Shown here: in pieces, positions 53,708-63,480 of the stretch
Layout: every line of letters begins with the position of its first letter
Numbering within the stretch: position 1 is the stretch's first letter
NCBI GenBank assembly: GCA_934045075.1
Contig: OW203734.1
Location: 13,762,016-13,826,015 of the forward strand
DNA: 64,000 nucleotides
DNA from: Yponomeuta sedellus
Taxonomy: Eukaryota > Arthropoda > Insecta > Lepidoptera > Yponomeutidae
Reading direction: 5' to 3'
The notes under the pieces: model-generated
Seen by the model: only the letters and a program-made list of their open reading frames with translations
The model's database searches: none
What the model was told of the DNA's origin: nothing
Translations under genes and position numbers: made by a program

Positions 53708-54230
53708 TTAGCAAGGGGGTCTCATGCACTTGAGCACTGGTTCCCATGCTGCCGGTATATTCCAACCACGATCTCTATTGAAATTTGGATGCCGGCAGAT
53801 CTCTATTGCCTCGCGTATCATTCTGGGGAAGAAACGGTCTTCTCGGGCTAGAACTTTAACTTTATCAAAATGTATGAAGTGGTTGGTACCGCTAAGTGTA
53901 TGTTCGCTGACTGCAGATCTACCAGAGCGCTTATGTTTCACGTCCGCGATATGTTCCTTCACCCGTTCAGCTATGGTACGCTTGGTTTGACCAATGTACG
54001 AGGAACCACATTCACAGTCAAGCTTGTATACTCCTGCCTCTTGTAAGGGAATTCTGTGCTTGACACTTCGCATGAATTGGTGTATCTTTCTTGGCGGCTT
54101 GTAGATGGTTCTGATTGAAGCGCATTTTAAAGTACTCCCAATTTTCACTCCCAGCAGTCACACCTCTCACGAAAGGCAGGTAGGCTGGAACTCGCTTATG
54201 TTTAATTATGTCTAGTACTCGTGTTAACCT
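53708..54230 (-). pseudogene. Penelope-like element C-terminus with GIY-YIG endonuclease, frameshifted
   Basis: The main frame (to 54148) reads GVYKLDCECGSSYIGQTKRT, then ERVKEH and REAIEICRHPNFNRDRGW, the GIY-YIG nuclease that follows the reverse transcriptase in Penelope-like elements. Just upstream, in another frame, RVPAYLPFVRGV matches the linker before this domain, so a frameshift near 54150 has broken the gene. The nuclease motifs are better kept than in the copy at 5483-5914. Downstream on the same strand, 53166-53215 holds a Penelope-like terminal sequence, giving a 5'-truncated element of about 1.1 kb. Confidence 0.85.
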
Positions 54231-54403
54231 TAGAAAATACTATATTATAAATCATACCAACTCAAGGTTTTAATAAAACAACTGCTGTTATTTACGAGTG
54301 CTCCAGTAAATTGGAAGATTTACACAGAACAAAACAAGGGTTTTATTCGCGAAACGAAGTTAGCGGAGTTAATATATTTTGTAGGTATTTTAGAGGCGAA
54401 AAG

Positions 54404-54410
<7 letters not shown>

Positions 54411-54490
<80 letters not shown>
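54411..54490. repeat. (AT)40 microsatellite
   Basis: Eighty bases of pure AT, long enough to be highly variable. Confidence 0.97.
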
Positions 54491-54495
<5 letters not shown>

Positions 54496-54670
54496 ATCAC
54501 AGAGGGCCTATTTTTTTGTTTCATGTTGACAGAAAACATGAAATTAAAATATAACACAAATCAAAAAGGACTATTGTCTCAGGACTGAAAGCCGATTAAG
54601 ATGAAGAAGAAAGAATAAAACATATTAGTTATAGACACAGTACACACGCCACAATAACAAAACCAACTTA

Positions 54671-55205
54671 AAAAACTTTAAAAACCTATTCATCATGTGG
54701 CCTTTTTTGCATCTACTTAATGAGATGATTTATACAGCGTCCAGTGGTACTTCACTCACATTAGATGGGTGAAGGGACCACTCCGACGCTGTAGTGCCTG
54801 GGACATGGTTTTATAGATGGTGTAGGCTTGCCCAGCACCTATACCATCCTGACAGCTTAGTCGGCCTGGCCCACAGGAAAGACTAGTCAATACGTGCGGA
54901 GCCAACCAAGCCACGGGTTTCCTCACGATGTTTTCCTTCACCGTTAGCGTGTGGTATTGCGACTGCAAATTCGCAAATGTACGTAACTTTGAAATTAAAC
55001 AAAGTCATTGGTACATGCCCGCACTCGGGATCGAACCTGGGGCTCTCGCTTGCCAGTCTATGGTTCTACCCACTGAGCTACCACCACTTAAAAACCTATT
55101 AAGGGGCTAAAAATTCCACCCATGCCGGGATTCGAACCCGCGACCTCTGGCTATCTGTGCCAGAGGGTTCAAATCCCGGCATGGGTGGAATGTTTAGCCT
55201 CTAGT
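54671..55205. mobile_element. Family H hairpin copy split by a family B SINE
   Basis: The left edge (AAAAACCTATT at 54680-54690) and the body at 55088-55205 belong to one family H hairpin. The body has opposed half-modules around GGCTATCTGTGCCAGAGG and ends GCCTCTAGTAGG. A family B SINE sits inside, so the H insertion is the older event. Confidence 0.75.
54691..55087 (-). mobile_element. Family B tRNA-derived SINE nested in family H
   Basis: TTAAAAACCTATT flanks both sides (54678-54690 and 55088-55100). On the minus strand it starts GTGGTGGTAGCTCAGTGGGT with B box GGTTCGATCCC and ends ATGCAAAAAAGGCCACATG. It is a close match to 42494-42901. Confidence 0.9.
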
Positions 55206-55480
55206 AGGCTAAGATTTTTTTTTATTATCTTTATTTACTTGGAAGCTTTGTTCACATAGGTGAGCATGTCAGCTCCATCTAAATCTACTAACAAAATACT
55301 ACTACATAGTTACACTAAGTTCTTACAGCTATTACAGTTCTTATTGTTATTATTATTATCGAGGTGGTGCCCTCAAGGACAAACTTTGTTTGACAAAATG
55401 ATATATATACAATGCGGCCGGACACCATGGTTCTGATAAAATTGTTTCGATATCACCCAAATCTAGTGAGTTTAATCTAA
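55206..55480. other. Unassigned intronic sequence
   Basis: No supported feature. Confidence 0.45.
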
Positions 55481-55725
55481 GTTTTTGCATTAAAGTAGGC
55501 TAAGATGGTTTAGGCATGTCAAACGAAAGCCTCCACTAGACAGGAAACGAAATGCTACGTTCATCAATTCCTGGGCGATCTAGAGGAGACCAAAAACAAG
55601 GTAGATGGATGTAATGAAGAAAGATCTCACAGAATGCGGAGCCTCGATAAACGAGATCATCATTAGGGCGAAGTGTAGAGCGAAAATAAGGAAATCTGAC
55701 CCCAGCACCATGTGGGATTAAAGCC
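55481..55725 (+). pseudogene. Decayed LINE C-terminus
   Basis: The translation contains WFRHVKRKPP, then RRPKTR-like and WMDVMKKDLTECGASI segments with stops between. The W-x-x-HV...RPKTRW order is that of the end of insect LINE polymerases, from a different lineage than 28160. Confidence 0.5.
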
Positions 55726-55789
55726 GGGACAAGAGAGAGAGAGAGATTTTATTTATTTTACATTTATGCAAATACAAAAAATATATATC

Positions 55790-55950
55790 CCTAGTTTTAT
55801 GTTTAAAAAGCCCAGGTCTTGGATGTTTACATGTTTGTGATGTCGTTGTTTCTGGTTCCCACGACACAGGGTATCCTAGTGTGGGGCCAGAAGCAATGTA
55901 CCTCTGTGCTTGTATAGAAATGTTAATGTTATGTTGATTATATGTTAAAA
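55790..55950 (+). mobile_element. Family C SINE, 3' part
   Basis: CATGTTTGTGATGTCGTTGT, GGTTCCCACGACACAGGGTA and GTGGGGCCAGAAGCAATG match 18515-18722 closely. The tRNA-like head is missing. Confidence 0.8.
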
Positions 55951-56572
55951 AAATATTTCGGAACACATTATTATTACAGTTAATTCCTTTTTGCTCAAAA
56001 TATAATATGTAAAAGGTTAACTTAAAACTAATTGCACTTAATAACGTAGATGTAAAAGATAAATAGATAGATATATAGAGAACACTTTAATCTAAGTAAA
56101 GTAATGATATACAGTTGACGGTAAAATCTATGTATTGATCTATCCAGTATAACCTAAAGGCGATTTGGGTCAAGTGAAACATGCTCCGGGGTATTACAGT
56201 CCTAACCAAACTACATAGACACATTTTTCTCTGATAACGGTTGACAGCTTGAATTGCAGTAGTCACGACGCGCTTGGCGCAACCGAAAGCTTAAGCCCGC
56301 AGTAACACAGCAGTATAACTATTCTCATTAAATCTCCGAGGCTGCATAAACCAATAAGGGCAGTAATAATACTGAGGTCCTCGGCCGAGAGCCCTCCAGT
56401 CAAGTTTATGCCCCTGAGATTGGAATACATAAACGATGTTTCATCAACACTGAATATTACCGGAGACAGGCCGACTCGCTTCATCAAGATTTATAACTTT
56501 GTGATTGTGGTTTATAGAGAGCGTTCGACTTGACGAAAAATTGTAGGTTTCATTAATCAAATTTAGGATCAA
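55951..56572. other. Unassigned; retroelement tail near 56063-56100
   Basis: ATAGATAGATATATAGAGAA followed by CACTTTAATC resembles the tails at 30678 and 60181. The frame at 56263-56487 (-) has no domain. Confidence 0.4.
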
Positions 56573-56870
56573 ACAGTGGTAACCCAGTGGGTAGAACAAT
56601 GGATTAAGCGAGACATCGAGGTTCAACTCCCAGTGCTTGCATGAATCAATGACTTTGTTTTGTAAGTTATCTACATTTGTGAAGTAATAGTAGCAATACC
56701 CCTCGCAAACTGTGAAGGAAATCATCGTGAGGAAACCTGAGTGTCTGAGGTGTTCAACTACCTCAGCTCTTGATATTGTCAATCCAAGGTGAATACGCGT
56801 CGTAATTAAGCCCTTACTCTTTCTCTGAAAGAAGACCTGTGCCCTGTAGTGGGACGTTTATAGGTTGCAT
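56573..56870 (+). mobile_element. Family B' tRNA-derived SINE, full length
   Basis: The head CAGTGGTAACCCAGTGGGTA has a degenerate B box (AGGTTCAACTCC). It continues GAAATCATCGTGAGGAAACC and ends with CTTTCTCTGAAAGAAG, CTGTGCCCTGTAGTGGGACG and TTTATAGG. Confidence 0.8.
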
Positions 56871-57623
56871 AGAAAAATCAAATTTCGAACTGGTAAATTA
56901 AGGAATTTGGTGAATAGCCCTAAATAAATATGTCAACGTCAACAATTTACATTTGTTTAGAAACATTTATTTTCAGGTGATACTGACCATATCAATCTCT
57001 TCAAAAACTTTATTTTGCTACACTGTATTTCTTGAAAATCCCGAGAGCGGATTGCAAGCGCATGGTTTTGAGCAAATATTGAACTTTATCCTCAAACGGA
57101 GCATATTTACAGTACCGCAATACCAAGCATCACCATGTCACGAAATGTTAAAGTGACGATATTTTGTTTTTTTAGGAGTAAATATTCTATCTTACCTCAC
57201 TTAACGTTTTTTCTATTATTCAAATTCAATAGCAAAGTATATGTACACTTGTTTACCATGCAGTGGGCTTCCCAATACATATCCCTTTCGGGCTCTAAAT
57301 TGTAGAAAATACGACGAAAACTATCGGCCCTCTCATTCCCTTTGGCTTACATTTTTCGTGTACTTTAGGTGTTGCGTGCCTCTATCAGCACTTTACCACC
57401 GAATATGCATTGCAGAAGATCTACTTAGTTTCAACATTGAAGATCAGAAAGTTTAGTACGAAACCTTGCGAGATCTTCTAAAGATACATTTTATTTTAGG
57501 TTTACTGTGCTAGTACTCCTGGGTGATTCTTTTTATCTTTGTAATGTCGGTTTCTGCTGACTACTAGCTATTGCGTTACGTACCTAAACGTTATTAATTT
57601 TACTTATATATATGTATGTATGA
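56871..57623. other. Unassigned intronic sequence
   Basis: Two short frames (56953-57156 and 57241-57456, +) carry no motif that I recognise. Confidence 0.45.
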
Positions 57624-57945
57624 CAATAAGACTCGCCACTGTCTCACAATCCTCCACCAACCCTGTTGAAGACAGTTTCACCTCCGTTTTACTATTCTAT
57701 GTTTTTACTGTCATGTTTGTCAACCACACTGTCTCATACTATTTTCTTGCCTTCATTTTCGATTTAATCTATTATTAGCGTTTTCTTTAGTGTTTCTTCA
57801 GTTTTCTTATACAGTCCACCCGTAGCTAACAAACCCTTACTTGGCCCCCGTAGTGGAGTATGGTCTAACCTACCTGCGATGCAGGAATAGACCCGTGCCC
57901 CTGCAGTGGGGACATACAAGGGTTGATATCGATATGTACGAGTAT
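57624..57945 (+). mobile_element. Family A retroposon interrupted by a 167-base insertion
   Basis: AATAAGACTCGCCACTGTCT and CCTCCACCAACCCT break off at 57664 and resume at 57832 with AACCCTTACTTGGCCCCCG, through GACCCGTGCCCCTGCAGTGG to TTGATATCGATAT. AACCCT lies on both sides of the insert (57659-57664 and 57832-57837). The inserted 57665-57831 has no recognised family. Confidence 0.75.
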
Positions 57946-58480
57946 GTATGTACTATAAACTGTGCATTTTACTCAATATGAGCACTTATACGCAATATAA
58001 GCTGATGAAAACTCAACGGTAAGGTCCATGAGCTCTCCTATTGTGATTCGTCTCACTTAACGTTGTAAAGTACTCTCGCGTATCGTTTTGTGTTAAAAAG
58101 TTTGTAACTAACTCCCGTGCTAGTTCCTGCAGATTTAAAGTCTTCATCAAGTATTTTGAATTATTCAAGCTATGCGTTCAATACTTTATGGTATTAAGGA
58201 GTCCTTGCTAAGTTAGGAACATATTGTTATTATTGTACATTGTTTTTGGGGCTGCTAAGAATTGAGTCAAACTTCTTAACCGAGTATTCTACGTTGTGTC
58301 AAGCACACCCTATTTAGTGAGACCTTTTTCCCGGTGTCACATACTCGTAAAGTGATATGCAAAGCAAGTTTTCAACCTTTGTGACGGAAATTGGGTTCAC
58401 CTTGTAAGGTTTCTATTCGCGAGTTTCAATTTCGTGCCGTTTAAATTGGATACGGGACATCGCTTGAAATTTTCTAGGAC
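57946..58480. other. Unassigned intronic sequence
   Basis: No supported feature. Confidence 0.5.
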
Positions 58481-58499
58481 AAAATACTACCCTAGTTTA

Positions 58500-58795
58500 A
58501 TTGGTTACTTTGCCCTGTGGTTTCCGCACTTGGCCTCATAATTGGGTCATTGTACGTAGTAGGGCTGTGAGGTCATTCCAGCCAGCCAATCTCTTTCTAG
58601 AGAGCCAGCAGTGCACCAACGCGGCCTCCCAAAGAGATCCCAGCTTCCTCATAGTGGATGTCCGTTGCACTTCCACGCTCTCACAGTGGATCGTCACGTG
58701 GGCGGGTGTTTCGTCTTTCTTGAGGCATCCTCGGTACTATACGACCTTATGAGTTTGCCCAAATAAAAAAGGCATTAATGCTGTTGTTGTTGCTA
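58500..58795 (+). repeat. Probable non-LTR retroelement 3' end
   Basis: An 83-codon frame (58501-58752) is followed by CCAAATAAAAAAGGCATTAA and a TGTTGTTGTTGC tail. Frame end, short untranslated stretch and triplet tail together suggest a 5'-truncated LINE copy. The protein piece has no domain I can name. Confidence 0.45.
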
Positions 58796-59084
58796 TTCAT
58801 GTTAACGATTGTGGTATTTCATTAGGCCAACGATTTGACGAAAGAACGAATGTATATGTATCCAAATGCCGAACCTGCATTCCATCCTACATTCGTAGTT
58901 TACGATTTTAATGCGTTTCGCATTTAACGTGCTCTGAAAACCGACAGACGTGCGTATCCGGGTATTTGCTCTACGTCATATTTGTCAAATCTCTCAACCA
59001 ATTTATTTATTTGTGGCATGAGGTAGACTCATGAGGTATTGGCTTCTCGTCCCTCCACTAAAACATGCATATCTCAAATAGGCC

Positions 59085-59208
59085 AAATAATGTTTGGCGC
59101 GTTTTTGGAAGAGGAGAGCCGAAGATCGGGCTCAGTGGCGTGTCTTGAGAGAGGCCTATATCCGGCAGTGGACTGACACCGGATGATGATGATGATCAGG
59201 ATGACGAT
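59085..59208 (+). repeat. Non-LTR retroelement 3' end with (GAT)n tail
   Basis: GAGAGCCGAAGATCGGGCTC, GAGGCCTATATCCGGCAGTG and GATGATGATGATCAGGATGA. The CCGGCAGTGGAC plus GAT tail pattern is common at insect LINE ends. Confidence 0.5.
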
Positions 59209-59329
59209 TTGTCAAATAAGCTCTACGTATTTTTATGTGGCGCGTCTGTAAAACGAATAGCTAACTACCAGTATAAACTGCTCTGGATATTACATTAAGA
59301 TAATTTCCTTTTAACTGCGGTCGTGAGGT

Positions 59330-59460
59330 GAAATTAAAAGATATGGTTTTGTTCAAAAAGCACAGAAACTGCGGCCTTATGAACGTATCAAGTCAAAATA
59401 GGTCAATTTCAAAATCTAGATCACTTTGGCTAACAAATGGACAAAAAAGACTCCAGAGAG
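59330..59460 (-). repeat. Retroelement 3' untranslated fragment
   Basis: TTTCAAAATCTAGATCACTT and AAATGGACAAAAAAGACTCC match 45600-45780. Confidence 0.55.
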
Positions 59461-59570
59461 ATCGTTTCTAATAATTGTAACCTAGTGGATTAAGATTATA
59501 ATGTCTGTAATTATTTTGTATTTACTGTTGGGCTACAATTACTTTGACACCAAATAAAATTAAAAATTAG

Positions 59571-59632
59571 GAGAGGGCTATGTCCAACAGTAGACTAACA
59601 TATAGCCTGAAGAAGAAGAAGAAGAAAACAAA
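59571..59632 (+). mobile_element. Family D retroposon, 3' tip
   Basis: GAGAGGGCTATGTCCAACAG, TAGACTAACATATAGCCTG and a (GAA)n tail. Confidence 0.75.
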
Positions 59633-59888
59633 AAATAAAATGTATGAAGTTGAATTAAACAATAAGTTTACGAAAGCATAATAAATACGCTCGAGATATT
59701 CACCCATATTAAAAAAAACACAATTCCTTTAAAACTCCAAAAACGCTAACTTTAAAAGTAATCTGTGGTGGATATTTTACTAGTAACAGAAGTAACCACA
59801 GATTAAAAAAACGCATTTGAAAGTGTTTTCGTGAAATAGCTTTTTTATAAATTAGGCAGTAAAATTATAAGTGTAGTAAGATTTTTTT

Positions 59889-60178
59889 TTTATGCACTAA
59901 CCCGTGCTAAGGACAATTTTAAAAACCTATTTAACTATTAAACTCGGGGATGCAAGTGATGCAAATTATTTCAGTCGCTACCTGTACGTAATACAGGGAA
60001 TATTGTAAAGAAGTTCAATTTCACTGATGCCGGTAAGTCGCCCATTAGCTCAATTGGAAGAGCGCTGGCACGGATAGCCAGAGGTCGCGGGTTCGAATCT
60101 CGGCATGGGTAGATTTTTTAGCCTCTTAATAGGTTTTTAAAATTGTCCTTAGCACGGGTAAGTGCATTAAAAATTATG
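59889..60178 (+). mobile_element. Family H retroposon with inverted ends
   Basis: Both ends carry the GCACTAACCCGTGC hairpin block in opposite senses. A tRNA-like module (TTAGCTCAATTGGAAGAGCG, GGTTCGAATCTC) lies near 60043-60112. Confidence 0.8.
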
Positions 60179-60180
60179 TA

Positions 60181-60500
60181 ATATAGATAGATAGAGAACA
60201 CTTTATTGCACAACCAGAAAAATATTACAACCATGATTCTTAAATCTAAGTAATGTTATACAATATAGATCAGCCCTTATTTTATAAAAAGCGGATGGTA
60301 GGTTGTAGTAGGTACATTGATAGACTATTAATGTAATTATCGTTCGTAGCCTCTGGTTAGCCTTCCGGGAAATTACATGCCGAAGTAACAACCGGCGGGT
60401 AATCATCCTCTGTAATAGTATTGTGGTCGTTTTTCTCTCGTCGTCGCCGCTACGGAGAAAATAGATAATTGACCGTATGCTTTTTAAAACAAAAGTCAAA
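60181..60500 (-). repeat. Retroelement 3' end
   Basis: ATAGATAGATAGAGAACACT and TTATTGCACAACCAG begin a 3' end read in reverse. The 98-codon minus frame over it shows no domain. Confidence 0.5.
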
Positions 60501-60597
60501 ATTATTTATTATTATAGTATATATACAGTTTTATTTGAACTGATGAATAAAAATAACACATAATGGAAAACGTGAAAACGGAACTAAGCTTAAATAA

Positions 60598-60781
60598 TTA
60601 CACTATTTTTATTTTAAATGCACTAACCCGTGCTAAGGAACAAATTTACAAACCTATTTAGAGGCTAAAAATTTCACCCATGCCGGGATTCGAACCCGCA
60701 ACCTCTGGTACGGATAGCCAGAGGTTGCGGGTTCGAATCCCGGCATGGGTGAAATTTTTAGCCTCTAAATAGGTTTTTAAA
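60598..60781 (-). mobile_element. Family H retroposon, cleanest hairpin copy
   Basis: TAAGCTTAAATAA flanks both sides (60585-60597 and 60782-60794). About 60 bases, including GGCTAAAAATTTCACCCATG and the B-box half of the tRNA-like module, occur as two nearly perfect opposed arms around GGTACGGATAGCC. The inverted A-rich tail is at the left. Confidence 0.9.
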
Positions 60782-60794
60782 TAAGCTTAAATAA

Positions 60795-61822
60795 AATAAC
60801 TTTTTTGAGCCAGATCGCAGTCGAGCGGTAGAGTTCTGAGAACGCTGGCGGAATTGCCGCACTGTATGATGAGGCTTAAACTTTGGCTAAAGTAGGCAAC
60901 ATCCTTCGCGTCTCCTTAAGAGTTGACGAGGTGCGACCAGCCCTTCTATTACGTAACATTACTCTATCGAGTTAAGCATTTAGACGACTTTAAAGTGTCA
61001 AAATATGTGTGCATTTGACAGTTGGAATAGCTTGAAAAAGTAAAAATCAACGTCACTCAACTCAGTGGACACTTACATAACTAAGCCCCAGATCTCCTTA
61101 AAGAGGAGTCGCGCCGTCTACAGTCTATCCTTACTTGTCCAATTTAGTAAACAAGATTCTACCGGTAAAGTATGACTTTTTGGTAGAAAAGTGCCCTATT
61201 CTCATAAATGAAATTACCCGGTACACTATTTGAGATTATGTATTATTATAAACTAATAATTGAAGTTAGACAAATTTTAACAAATTTTTTGAGCGGCAAA
61301 TATGACTTATCATCCATTCCACCAGTATTTATTAGTTATTTTCAGTCAACCAAAAAGTGAAATGGTCCATCTGCTCTTCTATTAGGCATACGAAATCCAG
61401 AACGATTTCAACTGTCACAATGTCAAATGAATAGTAAATTTGATAGTTAGACGATTGCAATTGTTATCATAATCAGGCCCCTGTATACTGAAAACATCAA
61501 AGTGGTCGGAATCAAGGAGTAAGTAAATCCGAATATAGTTTAAGATGTGTAATACTGTGCGATGTGATGATGTGTTATAAAACTTTCAGGTCGAAAATAA
61601 AGTGCTAAAGGATTGTCCAAGTATGACAATATAAATTTAATCGAATTTTCTTGACGTGAACTGCAAAATTGTTGAAATAAAGATGCCTACTGATTTTATC
61701 AATACTGTACTTACTGCTATAATTACTCTTCGGGAACATAGGTATGTAGAGACTTGATGATAAAAAATTAAATTAAAAATGTATCTAAAATATTTATCTT
61801 AATATTAAAATATTATATAAAA
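60795..61822. other. Unassigned intronic sequence
   Basis: About 1 kb without a supported feature. Confidence 0.5.
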
Positions 61823-61905
61823 TAGGGTATCCTAGTATGAGGCCAGAATCAACGTATGTGCCTGTATATTTACATACTACATACACAAAGTGAGGTCAGA
61901 CTCAC
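61823..61905 (+). mobile_element. Family C SINE, 3' tip
   Basis: AGGGTATCCTAGTATGAGGC and CAGAATCAACGTATGTGCCT. Confidence 0.6.
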
Positions 61906-62098
61906 TTATGTTATTTTATCGCAAATTTGGCATCTAATTTACACACACTTCTGCAAGTGTCTTTATGTTCCTCTTCGGGAACATAGGTTTGTACAGATTC
62001 GATGATATGAAATAAAATTAAAAATGTATATAAAATATTTATCGCAATTTTTGCATTTAAATTTACTTTTTCAAAAATTACATATTTCGATAAAACCA

Positions 62099-62150
62099 CA
62101 CATAATAATAATGATAATAATAATTTAATAATAATAATAATAATTTATTT
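62099..62150. repeat. (AAT)n microsatellite
   Basis: AATAATAATGATAATAATAA and similar units. Confidence 0.85.
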
Positions 62151-63049
62151 ATTTACTTTTCAAAAAGTTTATATCAACATGACCGGGCAAGAACTTCCTT
62201 TTAAGTATGGAAATACCTGTACCAGGAAGCTCCAAACACACATAAAACGGAACCCAAATTAAAATTGACGGACAGGCAAAACCCTAATGCCAACTGTTTT
62301 AATAATGACTGCAGCCTTGAACGGAGACGGAAATAACTTGCAATAGCGCTGGCGGCACATCGATTTTTACCCTTTTTACAATTTAACGACTTTGGCACCA
62401 AGTGCATTTAGTTTATTGCTTTGCCAGATTGGCAACTCAATATTGTTAGCACAGTGGGCCAAACGTTACGTCACGTGTGTCTTACATACTCGTATTTCAA
62501 CTGAACGGTAATTACGCTGATCTATCGCACCTGGAAGATGACACAAGAGCAGGACAGTAGCATTTATCGATATAGATAGATAGATATTCTTATGAGATTG
62601 TTACAATATGCTTTATTGCACTTGGTACCAAGTGCATGTAGTTTATTGCTTTGCCAGATTAGCAACTCAATTTTGTCAGCACGGTGGGCCAAACGTTACG
62701 TCACGTGTGTCTTAGATACAACAGCTGAACGGTAATTACGTCGATCTATTGCGCCTGGAAGTTGCCACAAAATCAAGTCGATAGAATTCATTAATATAGA
62801 TAGATAGATATTCTTTATGAGATAGTTATGAGTTGCTTTATTGCACTTGATACCAAATGCATTCAGTTTGTAGACTTTTAGTCCGGATTAACTTACATTG
62901 AGTTTATTGCTTTGCCAGATTGACAACTCAATTTGGTTGGCAGAGTGGGCCAAACGTAACGTCACGTGAGTCTTAGGTACAGCAGCTGGAGAGTAGTTAC
63001 GTGGATCTATTGCACCTGGAAGTTGCCTCTAGATCAGGTCAATAGCATT

Positions 63050-63285
63050 CGTTATCAACCCTTTTAAGTCCCCACTGCTGGGGCACGGGTCTCTTCCTGC
63101 CTCGCAGGAAGGTTAGGCCATACTCCACCACGGGGGCCAAGTCCGGGTTGGTGGAGGATTGTAAGACAGTGGCGGGCCTTACTGTCAGAAGTTATCAAGC
63201 CGCCCATAAGGCCTCTGACATGGCTTAACGACTGCCATTATTTGACAGCCGGCACCAACGGCTTAACGTGCCTTGCGAAGCACGG
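63050..63285 (-). mobile_element. Family A retroposon, headless, cut by an inverted repeat
   Basis: It is very close to consensus (CCCCACTGCTGGGGCACGGG, GGCCAAGTCCGGGTTGGTGG, GCACCAACGGCTTAACGTGC) and stops at GAAGCACGG just before the inverted repeat at 63297. Confidence 0.85.
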
Positions 63286-63296
63286 TCAATAAAAAT

Positions 63297-63370
63297 ATAT
63301 CGTAACTATTTCATAAAGATCTATTTTTATTCATTAATAAAAATAGATCTTTATGAAATAGTTACGATAT
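63297..63370. repeat. Perfect inverted repeat, 35-base arms
   Basis: 63297-63331 and 63336-63370 are exact complements around CATT. The right arm continues into array unit 4 (GCTTTATTGCACTTGG) and itself resembles the unit end ATTCTTTATGAGATAGTTAT. Confidence 0.92.
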
Positions 63371-63480
63371 GCTTTATTGCACTTGGTACCAAGTGCATTC
63401 TGTTGAGCACTAGGTACTCGATTATGTTGGCATATTGGGCCAAACGTTAAGTCATGTGTGACTTAGATATAACAGAAAAA

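Larger units (their letters stand above)
62388..63480 (+). repeat. Tandem array of about 230-base units with GATA tracts
   Basis: Units begin near 62388, 62612, 62839 and (partial) 63369. Each has TTTATTGCTTTGCCAGATT or TTTATTGCACTTGGTACC, GTGGGCCAAACGTTACGTCA, GGAAGTTGCC and ATAGATAGATAGATATTCTT. Unit 3 holds a solo TIR-like block (GTAGACTTTTAGTCCGGATT). Between units 3 and 4 lie a family A retroposon and a perfect inverted repeat. Confidence 0.75.

Noticed and set aside
54311..54529. Protein with a YIYIYI run
   Set aside because: It is a translation of the (AT)40 microsatellite.
62388..63480. CRISPR-like array
   Set aside because: The units are about 230 bases, diverged, without short repeats and unique spacers, and this is an animal genome.
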